Assembly (NCBI GenBank): GCA_002333425.1
Contig: DDBL01000001.1
Span: 1-6,386, forward strand
Direction of reading: 5' to 3'
Length of the DNA: 6,386 nt
Source of the DNA: Leptospiraceae bacterium UBA2033
GTDB taxonomy: Bacteria > Spirochaetota > Leptospiria > Leptospirales > Leptospiraceae
The notes below the pieces were generated by a model. It saw only the letters and a program-made list of their open reading frames with translations, did not search any database and was not told the DNA's origin. Below are positions 1-5,523 of this stretch, one piece after another. Both the position numbers and the translations under genes were made by a program. Position 1 is the stretch's first letter, and every line of letters begins with the position of its first letter.

Positions 1-1140
1 GCTTCCGAAAAAAGTTTAGTTCCAAAAGCAGAATTTACAATTACTCCTGGCTCTGAGCAAGTGCGTTATACGATAGAGCGTGACGGATTTATTGATGTCT
101 TTAACAAAATCGGCGCAAAAGTATTTGCAAACGCTTGCGGTCCTTGTATTGGTCAATGGGCGAGAGCAGGGGCAGAAAAGGCTGAAAAAAATACTATTGT
201 GCATTCGTTTAACCGTAACTTCGCAAAACGTGCAGACGGAAATCCAAATACGTATGCGTTTGTTGGTTCTCCGGAACTAGTTACAGCTCTTGCGATTGCG
301 GGAGATTTGACATTTAATCCTTTAACGGATTCTTTGAAAAACGAAAAAGGAGAAATGGTTAAACTAAATCCTCCTTATGGCGATGAACTTCCAGCTAAAG
401 GCTTTGATGTAAAAGATGCAGGATACCAAGAACCGGTTGCGGATGGCTCTGGTGTGCAAGTTGCTGTTAGCCCTACATCGGATCGTTTGCAGTTACTCGA
501 TAGTTTCCCCGCTTGGGAAGGAACTGACTTAAAAGGTCTCAAACTTTTAATTAAGGCTAAAGGCAAATGCACAACAGATCATATCTCTATGGCAGGACCT
601 TGGCTTAAATATCGTGGGCACTTAGATAATATTTCTAACAACATGTTAATCGGTGCTGTGAATTTCTTTAACGAAAAAACTGACAATGTTAAAAATCAAT
701 TAACTGGCAGTTACGATGCAGTTCCAAAAGTGCAAAGAGCTTACAAAGCTGCAAATGTTGGTTCGATTGTAGTAGGGGATGAGAATTACGGCGAAGGATC
801 TTCTCGTGAACACGCCGCTATGGAGCCACGTTTTCTCGGAGTGCGTGCGATTTTAGTAAAATCATTTGCTCGTATCCACGAAACCAACTTAAAGAAACAA
901 GGTATGCTTGCTCTTACCTTTGCGAATAAGGATGATTATGCGAAGATTCTAGAAGATGATTCGATTGATATCGTTGGACTTACTTCTTTTAAAGAAGGAG
1001 TTCCTCTTACTTTAGTTCTAAATCACAAAGATGGAACAAAAGAAGAAATCAAAGTTAATCACACCTACAACGCAAGCCAAATTGAATGGTTTAAGGCAGG
1101 AAGTGCGCTTAATATCATTAAGGCACAACAGAAAGGGTAG
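1..1140 (+). CDS. acn: Aconitate hydratase (aconitase), C-terminal half; 5' end outside window
   Basis: Aconitase interconverts citrate and isocitrate via cis-aconitate in the TCA cycle, in the cytoplasm, using a [4Fe-4S] cluster. The frame is open from base 1 with no start codon, giving 379 visible residues of a family usually about 750 long. The GTG at 61 is an internal valine, not a start. Seen in order: FTITPGSEQ (visible residues 12-20); the ACGPCIGQW segment with two of the three cluster cysteines (C46, C49; the third lies upstream of the window); the Arg-rich SFNRNFAKR stretch (about 69-77) that binds substrate carboxylates in the family; the swivel domain beginning near KGKCTTDHIS; and GEGSSREHAA (about 264-273) with the catalytic serine and arginine. 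The sequence style is that of mitochondrial-type aconitase rather than AcnB. No frameshift is seen. The gene is convergent with the hydrolase gene that follows. Confidence 0.97.
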   Translation, partial: ASEKSLVPKAEFTITPGSEQVRYTIERDGFIDVFNKIGAKVFANACGPCIGQWARAGAEKAEKNTIVHSFNRNFAKRADGNPNTYAFVGSPELVTALAIAGDLTFNPLTDSLKNEKGEMVKLNPPYGDELPAKGFDVKDAGYQEPVADGSGVQVAVSPTSDRLQLLDSFPAWEGTDLKGLKLLIKAKGKCTTDHISMAGPWLKYRGHLDNISNNMLIGAVNFFNEKTDNVKNQLTGSYDAVPKVQRAYKAANVGSIVVGDENYGEGSSREHAAMEPRFLGVRAILVKSFARIHETNLKKQGMLALTFANKDDYAKILEDDSIDIVGLTSFKEGVPLTLVLNHKDGTKEEIKVNHTYNASQIEWFKAGSALNIIKAQQKG

Positions 1141-1150
1141 TTTATGTTAC

Positions 1151-1182
1151 CCGTAGAGACGTTGCGCGCAACGTCTCTACGG
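1151..1182. repeat. Perfect 32-bp palindrome between convergent genes
   Basis: The arms CCGTAGAGACGTTGCG and CGCAACGTCTCTACGG are exact reverse complements with no unpaired centre. They begin 10 bases after the aconitase stop and end 7 bases before the stop of the opposing hydrolase gene. As RNA the element would fold into a long GC-rich hairpin from either strand, so it could end transcription or block read-through in both directions. However, it is followed by only a weak T-containing stretch on the plus strand and none on the minus strand, so it is not a classic intrinsic terminator. From memory, GAGACGTT/AACGTCTC palindromes are dispersed in several unrelated bacterial genomes, which suggests a REP-like repeat. 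Only one copy is in this window. Confidence 0.85.
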
Positions 1183-1189
1183 TCTTTGT

Positions 1190-2239
1190 CTAATACTCGT
1201 GCACCTCACCAGTGCGCATAATCCCCATAAACTCACCCTCGTCAACAGTAGGCTCTTGGGTGTAGTGGTAGAGATAACATTTCTTTTTGATAGTAGGATC
1301 TATTTTTCTAATTTCATCAATGTGAGAATGAACGCCGCTACGTGGTCCGGTTTCGCAGTCGTGATAGATGATGTCTGCTGATTCATAAAATGGTTTCATG
1401 ATTGGTGGCATGATATAGAGAGTATCCGTTGGAAAATAAATCTTTTTTTCTGCACTTTCAAACATTAGTCCGAATGATGGCATGTAAGAAGTCCCACCAA
1501 CAACGTGAGTGGACTCGACTGTGTAGAATATCCAACTTTTGTCTCCGTCGTTGATTTGGTATTCAAGGCTTTTTGACATTACGATTTGATTGAAAAAAGT
1601 TTCTAGGGAAACATTTTTTACACCTTGTAGTGTGTCTAATCCTGGTTTTGCGGCGTTCCATAAATCATCTAAAACTTCTCTGTGCCCCCAAAGATCTGGT
1701 TTACAATCAGCCGGAATTTTATCTCTTTTGAACAAACGATCCGTAATTGGATCTAGCTGTCTAGGTTTACCATCGTCTTCTTGTCTACGTTTTTTATCCA
1801 CGGAAAGCCAATCTGTTTTTTTGGAATTCCAGAATGGATTAAATACAGTAGATAGTGCAATTCCTTCTATGCCGCCAATGTGATCGGCATGTGGGTGCGA
1901 ACAATAGTATCCGTCAATATCGCCCATTTTGAGACCAACATTAGCAAGAGAATGGCGTATATCGCTTCCAAAGTCAATTACGAATCTATAGACATCCGGT
2001 TTTACTTTTCCTTGTGTTTGAAATTCTAAAAGGAAATTACTTTGGTATCTTGGGAAATAAGCTCGAGTAGCATTGGTTTTAATAATATTACGAATCTCAC
2101 TAATAGCTAATGGACTATTTGAATTGCGCGCTTGTTTGACTGCTTCTGAAATCAAAGATTCAACTTTAGCAGTTTCCACAACGTCTTTATAAGTGCCTGT
2201 GGCAAAGGCAGAATTAACACCTAGGGCTGTGACTTTCAT
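1190..2239 (-). CDS. Metallo-beta-lactamase-fold hydrolase, RNase Z-like, substrate unknown
   Basis: This is a 349-residue metal-dependent hydrolase, probably cytoplasmic since no signal peptide is visible. The metal-site motifs are in family order: HPHADH (115-120, the HxHxDH signature), H245 in THVVGG, D272 in FPTDT, the ADIIYHDCETG segment with D294, HSH (304-306), and H325 in YLYHY. The order PTDT, then a buried ADIIYHD strand, then HSH, then the last His resembles RNase Z and related phosphodiesterases. A roughly 90-residue charged insert (about 132-222) follows the HxHxDH motif and is not typical of a minimal RNase Z, so tRNA processing is not claimed. The ATG at 2239 is chosen because AAAGGAG lies 6 bases upstream and the product then begins MKVTALGVNSAFATG, like family N-termini. 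A TTG 24 bases further upstream is in frame but would place the ribosome binding site inside the gene. The gene lies 54 bases after the methyltransferase with no hairpin between, so it may be the last gene of that operon. Confidence 0.88.
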   Translation of the reverse strand: MKVTALGVNSAFATGTYKDVVETAKVESLISEAVKQARNSNSPLAISEIRNIIKTNATRAYFPRYQSNFLLEFQTQGKVKPDVYRFVIDFGSDIRHSLANVGLKMGDIDGYYCSHPHADHIGGIEGIALSTVFNPFWNSKKTDWLSVDKKRRQEDDGKPRQLDPITDRLFKRDKIPADCKPDLWGHREVLDDLWNAAKPGLDTLQGVKNVSLETFFNQIVMSKSLEYQINDGDKSWIFYTVESTHVVGGTSYMPSFGLMFESAEKKIYFPTDTLYIMPPIMKPFYESADIIYHDCETGPRSGVHSHIDEIRKIDPTIKKKCYLYHYTQEPTVDEGEFMGIMRTGEVHEY

Positions 2240-2245
2240 AGAGGG

Positions 2246-2252
2246 CTCCTTT
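2246..2252 (-). promoter_or_regulatory. Ribosome binding site that fixes the hydrolase start
   Basis: AAAGGAG on the minus strand sits 6 bases before the ATG at 2239. It decides in favour of that ATG over the in-frame TTG at 2263, which has no Shine-Dalgarno sequence. Confidence 0.8.
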
Positions 2253-2293
2253 GCAAATTTCAACTTCTACTAAAAATTTACCACTACTTTTAT

Positions 2294-2929
2294 TTAAAAT
2301 CTAAAAAACTCATACGTAAAGCCAGAATCTTTCATATGGACTTTACTTTCCAAAAGATTGTAAGACACAAGTGTGAAGTAGGGTTTGAGTGTTTTTAAAT
2401 AAAATTCTTTTGTTCTCGAATTGGCGTAAGGATCAATGAAGTTCAATTCTTTTTTCATATAATCATAATCTACTTTGGTTGGAACGGAAAAATAAATATA
2501 CTTACAAAGTTTGGATAATTTTACAAAGCTAGATGAAACATCTTTATCGGAAATATATTGAAATATAGAATTACAAATTCCAAGGTCGAAAGGTTTAGAG
2601 TTTCTAGATTGAGGAAAATTTTCAATCGTAGTTTGTAAAATTTTGTGTTTAACTTTCTTTAACCATTTTTGTTTAGAAAGATTGTCAAAGGCTTCTTTTG
2701 ATGGATCGATTGCAAGGATTTGTTTGGGTTTAAATACTTTTACAAATTCCCTAAGCAAAATTCCTTTTCCAAATCCAAAATCAGCTATGGAGTTAACGTC
2801 CATTTCTCCTAAATCTAAAATACTTTTTGTGTAAAGCGCATGTTCTTTTGCATTGTGAATTCCATCAATGATCGAGCCATCTTCTTCTGCATACATTTTA
2901 TCCCAGTAGTTTTGGTTGAATTGACTCAA
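2294..2929 (-). CDS. Class I SAM-dependent methyltransferase, substrate unknown
   Basis: The product is 211 residues, the size of a bare Rossmann-type methyltransferase without extra domains. Visible motifs are motif I, ADFGFGKG (49-56), which binds SAM; the acidic end of strand 2, ILAIDPS (71-77), whose D75 should contact the ribose; and motif IV, FDLGICNSIFQYI (114-126). There is no signal peptide or membrane segment, so the enzyme is probably cytoplasmic. The substrate cannot be read from the sequence. The start is a TTG that overlaps the TGA stop of the 58-residue gene as TTGA. TAAGGT lies 6 bases upstream, and no ATG occurs in frame until residue 12, so the TTG start is well supported. 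The overlap implies translational coupling with the small membrane protein and, through it, the transporter. A role in modifying a substrate or partner of that transporter is possible but is inference only. Confidence 0.85.
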   Translation of the reverse strand: MSQFNQNYWDKMYAEEDGSIIDGIHNAKEHALYTKSILDLGEMDVNSIADFGFGKGILLREFVKVFKPKQILAIDPSKEAFDNLSKQKWLKKVKHKILQTTIENFPQSRNSKPFDLGICNSIFQYISDKDVSSSFVKLSKLCKYIYFSVPTKVDYDYMKKELNFIDPYANSRTKEFYLKTLKPYFTLVSYNLLESKVHMKDSGFTYEFFRF

Positions 2930-3102
2930 GATTTTACCTTACACTTTGCACAAGTTCCGGTATAACAAGAAGTATCCTCTGTTAGGTTTGATTTTTTTTT
3001 GAATAACAACTTGTATAAAATCTCCCAAATAGGTTGGGTAAATTTTACTAATGCGATAAATACAATACTGTAAACTAAATAATTTTGAATTTCAATGCTC
3101 AC
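2926..3102 (-). CDS. 58-residue membrane protein with Cys-rich tail, hypothetical
   Basis: This small gene fills the gap between the transporter and the methyltransferase. It starts with GTG, with AAAGGAG 8 bases upstream (3117-3111). The GTG overlaps the transporter's TGA stop as GTGA, and its own TGA overlaps the methyltransferase TTG start as TTGA, so position, phase and signals all fit a real gene. The product begins MSIEIQNYLVYSIVFIALV, with a hydrophobic segment at about 8-19 and a further mainly hydrophobic stretch to 34. It then has KKK (35-37), which by the positive-inside rule would place the tail in the cytoplasm. The tail is CYTGTCAKCKVKS, with C46, C51 and C54 (C-x4-C-x2-C), suited to binding a metal or Fe-S centre. 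The layout, a short membrane anchor and a terminal Cys cluster, recalls the FeoB-associated Cys-rich membrane proteins, but no feoB is present and the match is by shape only. Function unknown. Confidence 0.75.
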   Translation of the reverse strand: MSIEIQNYLVYSIVFIALVKFTQPIWEILYKLLFKKKSNLTEDTSCYTGTCAKCKVKS

Positions 3103-4310
3103 TGAATTAACTCCTTTAATTTTTTGCTAAATGGGAAAGTAAGAAATACAACTAAAACTTCAAGCCCACCAAAACAAATCGCAAGTAGAGAAAACGAATA
3201 AGCAGGCGAAAAGCTAAGATTGAATTGCCGCTCTAGAAGTGTGGAAACAATTGGTCCAAGCATAAATCCAATGGAACCAACACCAGTAAATCCAGCCATC
3301 ACACTTGCGTTCATTCCTTTGGGAGACATTTGCGAGGCAAGCATCATAGAAGGAACAAACATTACTCCTGCCCCTGCACCACAAAGAAAAAGAAGAGCGA
3401 ATAATGCATATTTGTCGGTAGTTCCTCCCGCAAGTCCAAGAGAAATTCCATACAATAAAGAACCAATCATCATGAGTAAAAAAGGACCTGTTTTTTTTGC
3501 AAGTCTTGCGAATGGATAAGAAAATAAACTCATCGGAATTAATACGAGCGAGAGGTAAAGACCGACTTCCCCAGGGTTGAATTTTAAATCTTCTCGCAAA
3601 TGTAAATTAAAACTAGTTACAAAAAAACCAACCGTAAACCGGTCGATGAAGTTGTAGAGATAGGGAATTAGGATGAATTTATTTTTTTGAAATGCATCTG
3701 CCCATTTTTTAAAAGTAATTCTTTCATGGTAAATATGTTCGTAGTCATGAAGTAAAAAAAAGGAAACAAGTCCTATTGCAATCATAATCGAACCGGCTAC
3801 ATAAAATGGGAGTAGGGGGTTTTTGCGACCAAGGATTCCCATCGGAGACCCAATTCCAACACCCAGACTTAAAAACATTCCGGCAAGTCCCATTAGGATT
3901 CCTTTTCGATAAAAATGTACGTTCGAAAAGTCGTTTTCCCTGTCGGCAATAAGAGAAAGTAAAAGTCCAATTACAAAAATATGACAAACACCTTCTACGA
4001 ATCGTATTGCTTGGAGCAAATATAGGTTATCCGCTTGTGCAAGTAGAAAAAAACTAATCCCATCTAACACAGCGAAGACGGAAATAAAATATTTTCTATT
4101 TTTAAATTTATCAGAAAGAAATCCAGCCACAGGAGAAAATAAAAATGAGCCTAACATCGCGTAACTCATAAAAAGAGATACCATTAAGTTATCCCCACCG
4201 AGTCTGTCTTTTATAATGTCTTTGAATACAGGTACGATCATCGTGACCGGAAGCATTGTAAAAAAAATAAGTGCCAAAGTTAATTTGGGAATTTGATTTG
4301 CGTTAATCAA
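3099..4310 (-). CDS. Major facilitator superfamily transporter, 12 TM
   Basis: The 403-residue product has the usual MFS length and twelve hydrophobic stretches separated by short loops, with a longer charged loop in the middle (around HDYEHIYHERITFKKW) between the two six-helix halves. The loop after helix 2 holds GFLSDKFKNRK (63-73), a good match to MFS motif A (GxLaDrxGrk). Glycine-rich helix 5 (GLAGMFLSLGVGIGSPMG) resembles the motif C region of drug/H+ antiporters, so an efflux role is plausible. The substrate cannot be told. The start is chosen as TTG at 4310 because AAGGA (4322-4318) lies 7 bases upstream. Another in-frame TTG at 4325 would add five residues but has no ribosome binding site, and a stop lies upstream of it. 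The TGA stop overlaps the GTG of the next small gene, making this the first gene of a coupled operon. Confidence 0.9.
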   Translation of the reverse strand: MINANQIPKLTLALIFFTMLPVTMIVPVFKDIIKDRLGGDNLMVSLFMSYAMLGSFLFSPVAGFLSDKFKNRKYFISVFAVLDGISFFLLAQADNLYLLQAIRFVEGVCHIFVIGLLLSLIADRENDFSNVHFYRKGILMGLAGMFLSLGVGIGSPMGILGRKNPLLPFYVAGSIMIAIGLVSFFLLHDYEHIYHERITFKKWADAFQKNKFILIPYLYNFIDRFTVGFFVTSFNLHLREDLKFNPGEVGLYLSLVLIPMSLFSYPFARLAKKTGPFLLMMIGSLLYGISLGLAGGTTDKYALFALLFLCGAGAGVMFVPSMMLASQMSPKGMNASVMAGFTGVGSIGFMLGPIVSTLLERQFNLSFSPAYSFSLLAICFGGLEVLVVFLTFPFSKKLKELIQ

Positions 4311-4317
4311 CTGATAA

Positions 4318-4322
4318 TCCTT
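4318..4322 (-). promoter_or_regulatory. Ribosome binding site that decides the transporter start
   Basis: AAGGA on the minus strand is 7 bases before the TTG at 4310. The alternative TTG at 4325 is preceded only by an A/T-rich stretch, so the shorter protein is preferred. Confidence 0.6.
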
Positions 4323-4335
4323 CAAGGTAAATATA

Positions 4336-4352
4336 TAGAATATATTATTCTA
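4336..4352. promoter_or_regulatory. 17-bp inverted repeat upstream of transporter operon, possible operator
   Basis: TAGAATA and TATTCTA are exact 7-base inverted arms around a 3-base centre. The site lies 25 bases before the transporter start and overlaps the candidate -10 box on the minus strand, a position where a dimeric repressor could act. In AT-rich DNA such a palindrome can also arise by chance, and no regulator gene is in the window. Confidence 0.35.
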
Positions 4353-4367
4353 TGGGGTTCGGGGCAA
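4339..4367 (-). promoter_or_regulatory. Candidate sigma-70-type promoter for the minus-strand operon
   Basis: On the minus strand TTGCCC (4367-4362) and TATATT (4344-4339) are separated by 17 bases. A transcript starting near 4333 would have a leader of about 20 bases containing the AAGGA site. The -10 box lies inside the 17-bp inverted repeat, and the -35 box overlaps the first hairpin of the plus-strand structure. The -35 match is only partial and the DNA is AT-rich. Confidence 0.35.
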
Positions 4368-4440
4368 TTAGCCCCGAGTTGCCGACAGGCTCCCTGTCTC
4401 AACTTTCGAGTGTAAGATACTCGAAAGTTGAGTTATTTTT
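4354..4440 (+). ncRNA. Three-hairpin element ending in a terminator; candidate small RNA or leader
   Basis: Three stem-loops follow one another in an intergenic region. Hairpin 1 (4359-4377) is TCGGGGC/GCCCCGA with loop AATTA. Hairpin 2 (4384-4398) is GACAGG/CCTGTC with loop CTC and can be extended by GTTG/CAAC (4378-4381 with 4400-4403). Hairpin 3 (4398-4432) has a 13-base perfect stem followed by a T-rich run. Hairpins 1 and 2 are GC-rich, unlike the flanks. No plus-strand gene lies directly upstream, so the terminator must end either a short transcript starting nearby, read-through antisense to the minus operon, or a 5' leader of the GTPase gene. A TATTAT at 4343-4348 could be a -10 box, but the -35 is poor. 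No known RNA family was recognised. Confidence 0.35.
4398..4440 (+). terminator. Strong rho-independent terminator in a divergent intergenic region
   Basis: CTCAACTTTCGAG (4398-4410) and CTCGAAAGTTGAG (4420-4432) are perfect 13-base complements around a 9-base loop whose end bases can also pair. TTATTTTT follows directly. The run lies on the plus strand only, so it does not end the minus-strand transporter operon, which in any case starts here. It lies about 70 bases before the GTPase start. Confidence 0.75.
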
Positions 4441-4456
4441 AAAATTTCTTTTAAAA

Positions 4457-4484
4457 TAGACTGACATTTATAACTTTGTAAAAT
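4457..4484 (+). promoter_or_regulatory. Weak candidate promoter for the GTPase gene
   Basis: If transcription is stopped at the upstream terminator, the GTPase gene needs a promoter within 4441-4511. TAGACT (4457-4462) and TAAAAT (4479-4484) with a 16-base spacer are the best pair seen; TAGAAT at 4489 is an alternative -10. CTGACA at 4461 resembles a -35 better but is wrongly spaced for both. AT-rich DNA makes such matches cheap. Confidence 0.22.
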
Positions 4485-4511
4485 CAATTAGAATCGTCAG
4501 CAAAAAATTTT

Positions 4512-5468
4512 ATGAACCTAGAAGAAATAAGGGAATGTATTACAGGTGCGGAGCAGGGAGAGAAATATCCTCTTGCAAAATTGATTTCTGAAATTGAAAA
4601 AAAAGATTCTTTCTTATTTAGAAAAACTCTTTTTCAAGAACTTACACAAAACCACGATCTGCGAAAAAATTCTATTACAATCGGTATCACTGGAACTCCA
4701 GGCGCTGGAAAATCTTCTCTTATTGGAGAACTGTGCCTAGATTTCTTAAAAAAACAGCGAAGAAAAAAAATGGCAATTGTTGCTATTGATCCTTCAAGCA
4801 AACTAAGTGGTGGTTCTATCTTGGGGGATCGAACTCGTGTGCCTATTCCTGCACGAGAAAATAGAATTTTTTTTCGTTCGCAAGCAAGCCAACTTGAACT
4901 CGGAGGAGTTAATCCGCATACATATCACGTGATTCGTTTGCTTCGTTACTTTTTTGATTATATCATGATTGAAACAGTTGGAATTGGACAGAATGAAACT
5001 GAGGTTTCACGTCTTGCAGATTATTCTTTTCTCATTTTACAGCCGTTAGCCGGTGATGGGATTCAATTTATGAAAAGTGGAATTATGGAAGTGCCTGACG
5101 CATTTATCATCAATAAATGTGATGAAAAGGAACTGGCAACATCTAGTTTTCACATGCTCATTAGTTCACTCGAATTTTTGAAAGACACAATTCATGGTCA
5201 CAATATACCAAAAATATTTCAGACTAGTGCTCTTAAAAAAATCGGCATTGATTCTCTCATGGAGTTTATCATGAGTATCCACCAACAAAAACCAAAAGAT
5301 CACGAAATCAAAGAACAAATCGAGAAAGCGGCTAAGGCGGAATATGGGAATTTTGGTCTTCGTGTTCTAGATGAATTTTCGAGTTCTAAATCGGACTTTT
5401 TTTCTAGGCAGTATGAATTAGTAGAAGAAGAGTTTAATTTCCAAATAAAAACTAAAATTCTAGAATGA
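4512..5468 (+). CDS. meaB: MeaB/ArgK-family P-loop GTPase (acyl-CoA mutase chaperone)
   Basis: MeaB-type G3E GTPases bind B12-dependent methylmalonyl-CoA mutase or its relatives, gate cofactor loading and protect or rescue the enzyme, in the cytoplasm. The 318 residues match the family length (about 320-340). Visible motifs are GTPGAGKS (61-68, Walker A), AIDPSS (91-96) followed by GGSILGDRTRV (100-110), the Mg/switch segment ETVGIGQNE (154-162), LAGDGIQFMKSGIMEVPD (179-196, characteristic of MeaB), the guanine-specificity motif NKCD (201-204, Cys in place of the usual Ala) and TSAL (238-241). The C-terminal helices fit the dimerisation arm of the family. The ATG at 4512 is the only start in frame after the stop at 4479, but no Shine-Dalgarno sequence is visible before it. 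No mutase gene is in the window, so the partner is unidentified; ArgK is an older name for the same family. Confidence 0.92.
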   Translation: MNLEEIRECITGAEQGEKYPLAKLISEIEKKDSFLFRKTLFQELTQNHDLRKNSITIGITGTPGAGKSSLIGELCLDFLKKQRRKKMAIVAIDPSSKLSGGSILGDRTRVPIPARENRIFFRSQASQLELGGVNPHTYHVIRLLRYFFDYIMIETVGIGQNETEVSRLADYSFLILQPLAGDGIQFMKSGIMEVPDAFIINKCDEKELATSSFHMLISSLEFLKDTIHGHNIPKIFQTSALKKIGIDSLMEFIMSIHQQKPKDHEIKEQIEKAAKAEYGNFGLRVLDEFSSSKSDFFSRQYELVEEEFNFQIKTKILE

Positions 5469-5512
5469 CATTGAAAAGGTTGTTCTAGAATATATTTAAA
5501 TATTAAAATCCC

Positions 5513-5518
5513 AAGGAG
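5513..5518 (+). promoter_or_regulatory. Ribosome binding site of the cupin lipoprotein
   Basis: AAGGAG lies 5 bases before the ATG at 5524 and fixes that start, which also gives a proper signal peptide. The 55-base gap after the GTPase has no hairpin, so co-transcription with it is possible; a separate promoter in this AT-rich gap is not clear. Confidence 0.8.
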
Positions 5519-5523
5519 CCTTT

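Noticed and set aside
61..1140. GTG at 61 as the start of a short aconitase
   Set aside because: The frame continues to base 1 with conserved aconitase residues (FTITPGSEQ), so the gene is simply cut by the window edge.
1590..1883. 97-codon open frame on the plus strand
   Set aside because: It lies wholly antisense to the hydrolase gene, including its HxHxDH region, has no good start signals and encodes no recognisable domain.
2237..2263. TTG at 2263 as the hydrolase start
   Set aside because: It would put the AAAGGAG site inside the coding sequence and add residues before the family-like MKVTALG start; ATG at 2239 is preferred.
3220..3519. 99-codon open frame on the plus strand
   Set aside because: It is the complement of the transporter's last membrane helices; the Pro/Ala/Arg-rich product is typical of an antisense shadow.
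3745..3987. 80-codon open frame on the minus strand inside the transporter
   Set aside because: It is in another frame of a well-supported MFS gene and has no start signals of its own.
4308..4325. TTG at 4325 as the transporter start
   Set aside because: No Shine-Dalgarno sequence precedes it, while the TTG at 4310 has AAGGA at a 7-base spacing. It cannot be fully excluded.
4354..4511. Cobalamin riboswitch upstream of the MeaB-type gene
   Set aside because: The B12 link made it worth looking for, but no B12-box-like sequence is seen and the structured part is only about 85 bases, too short for that class.
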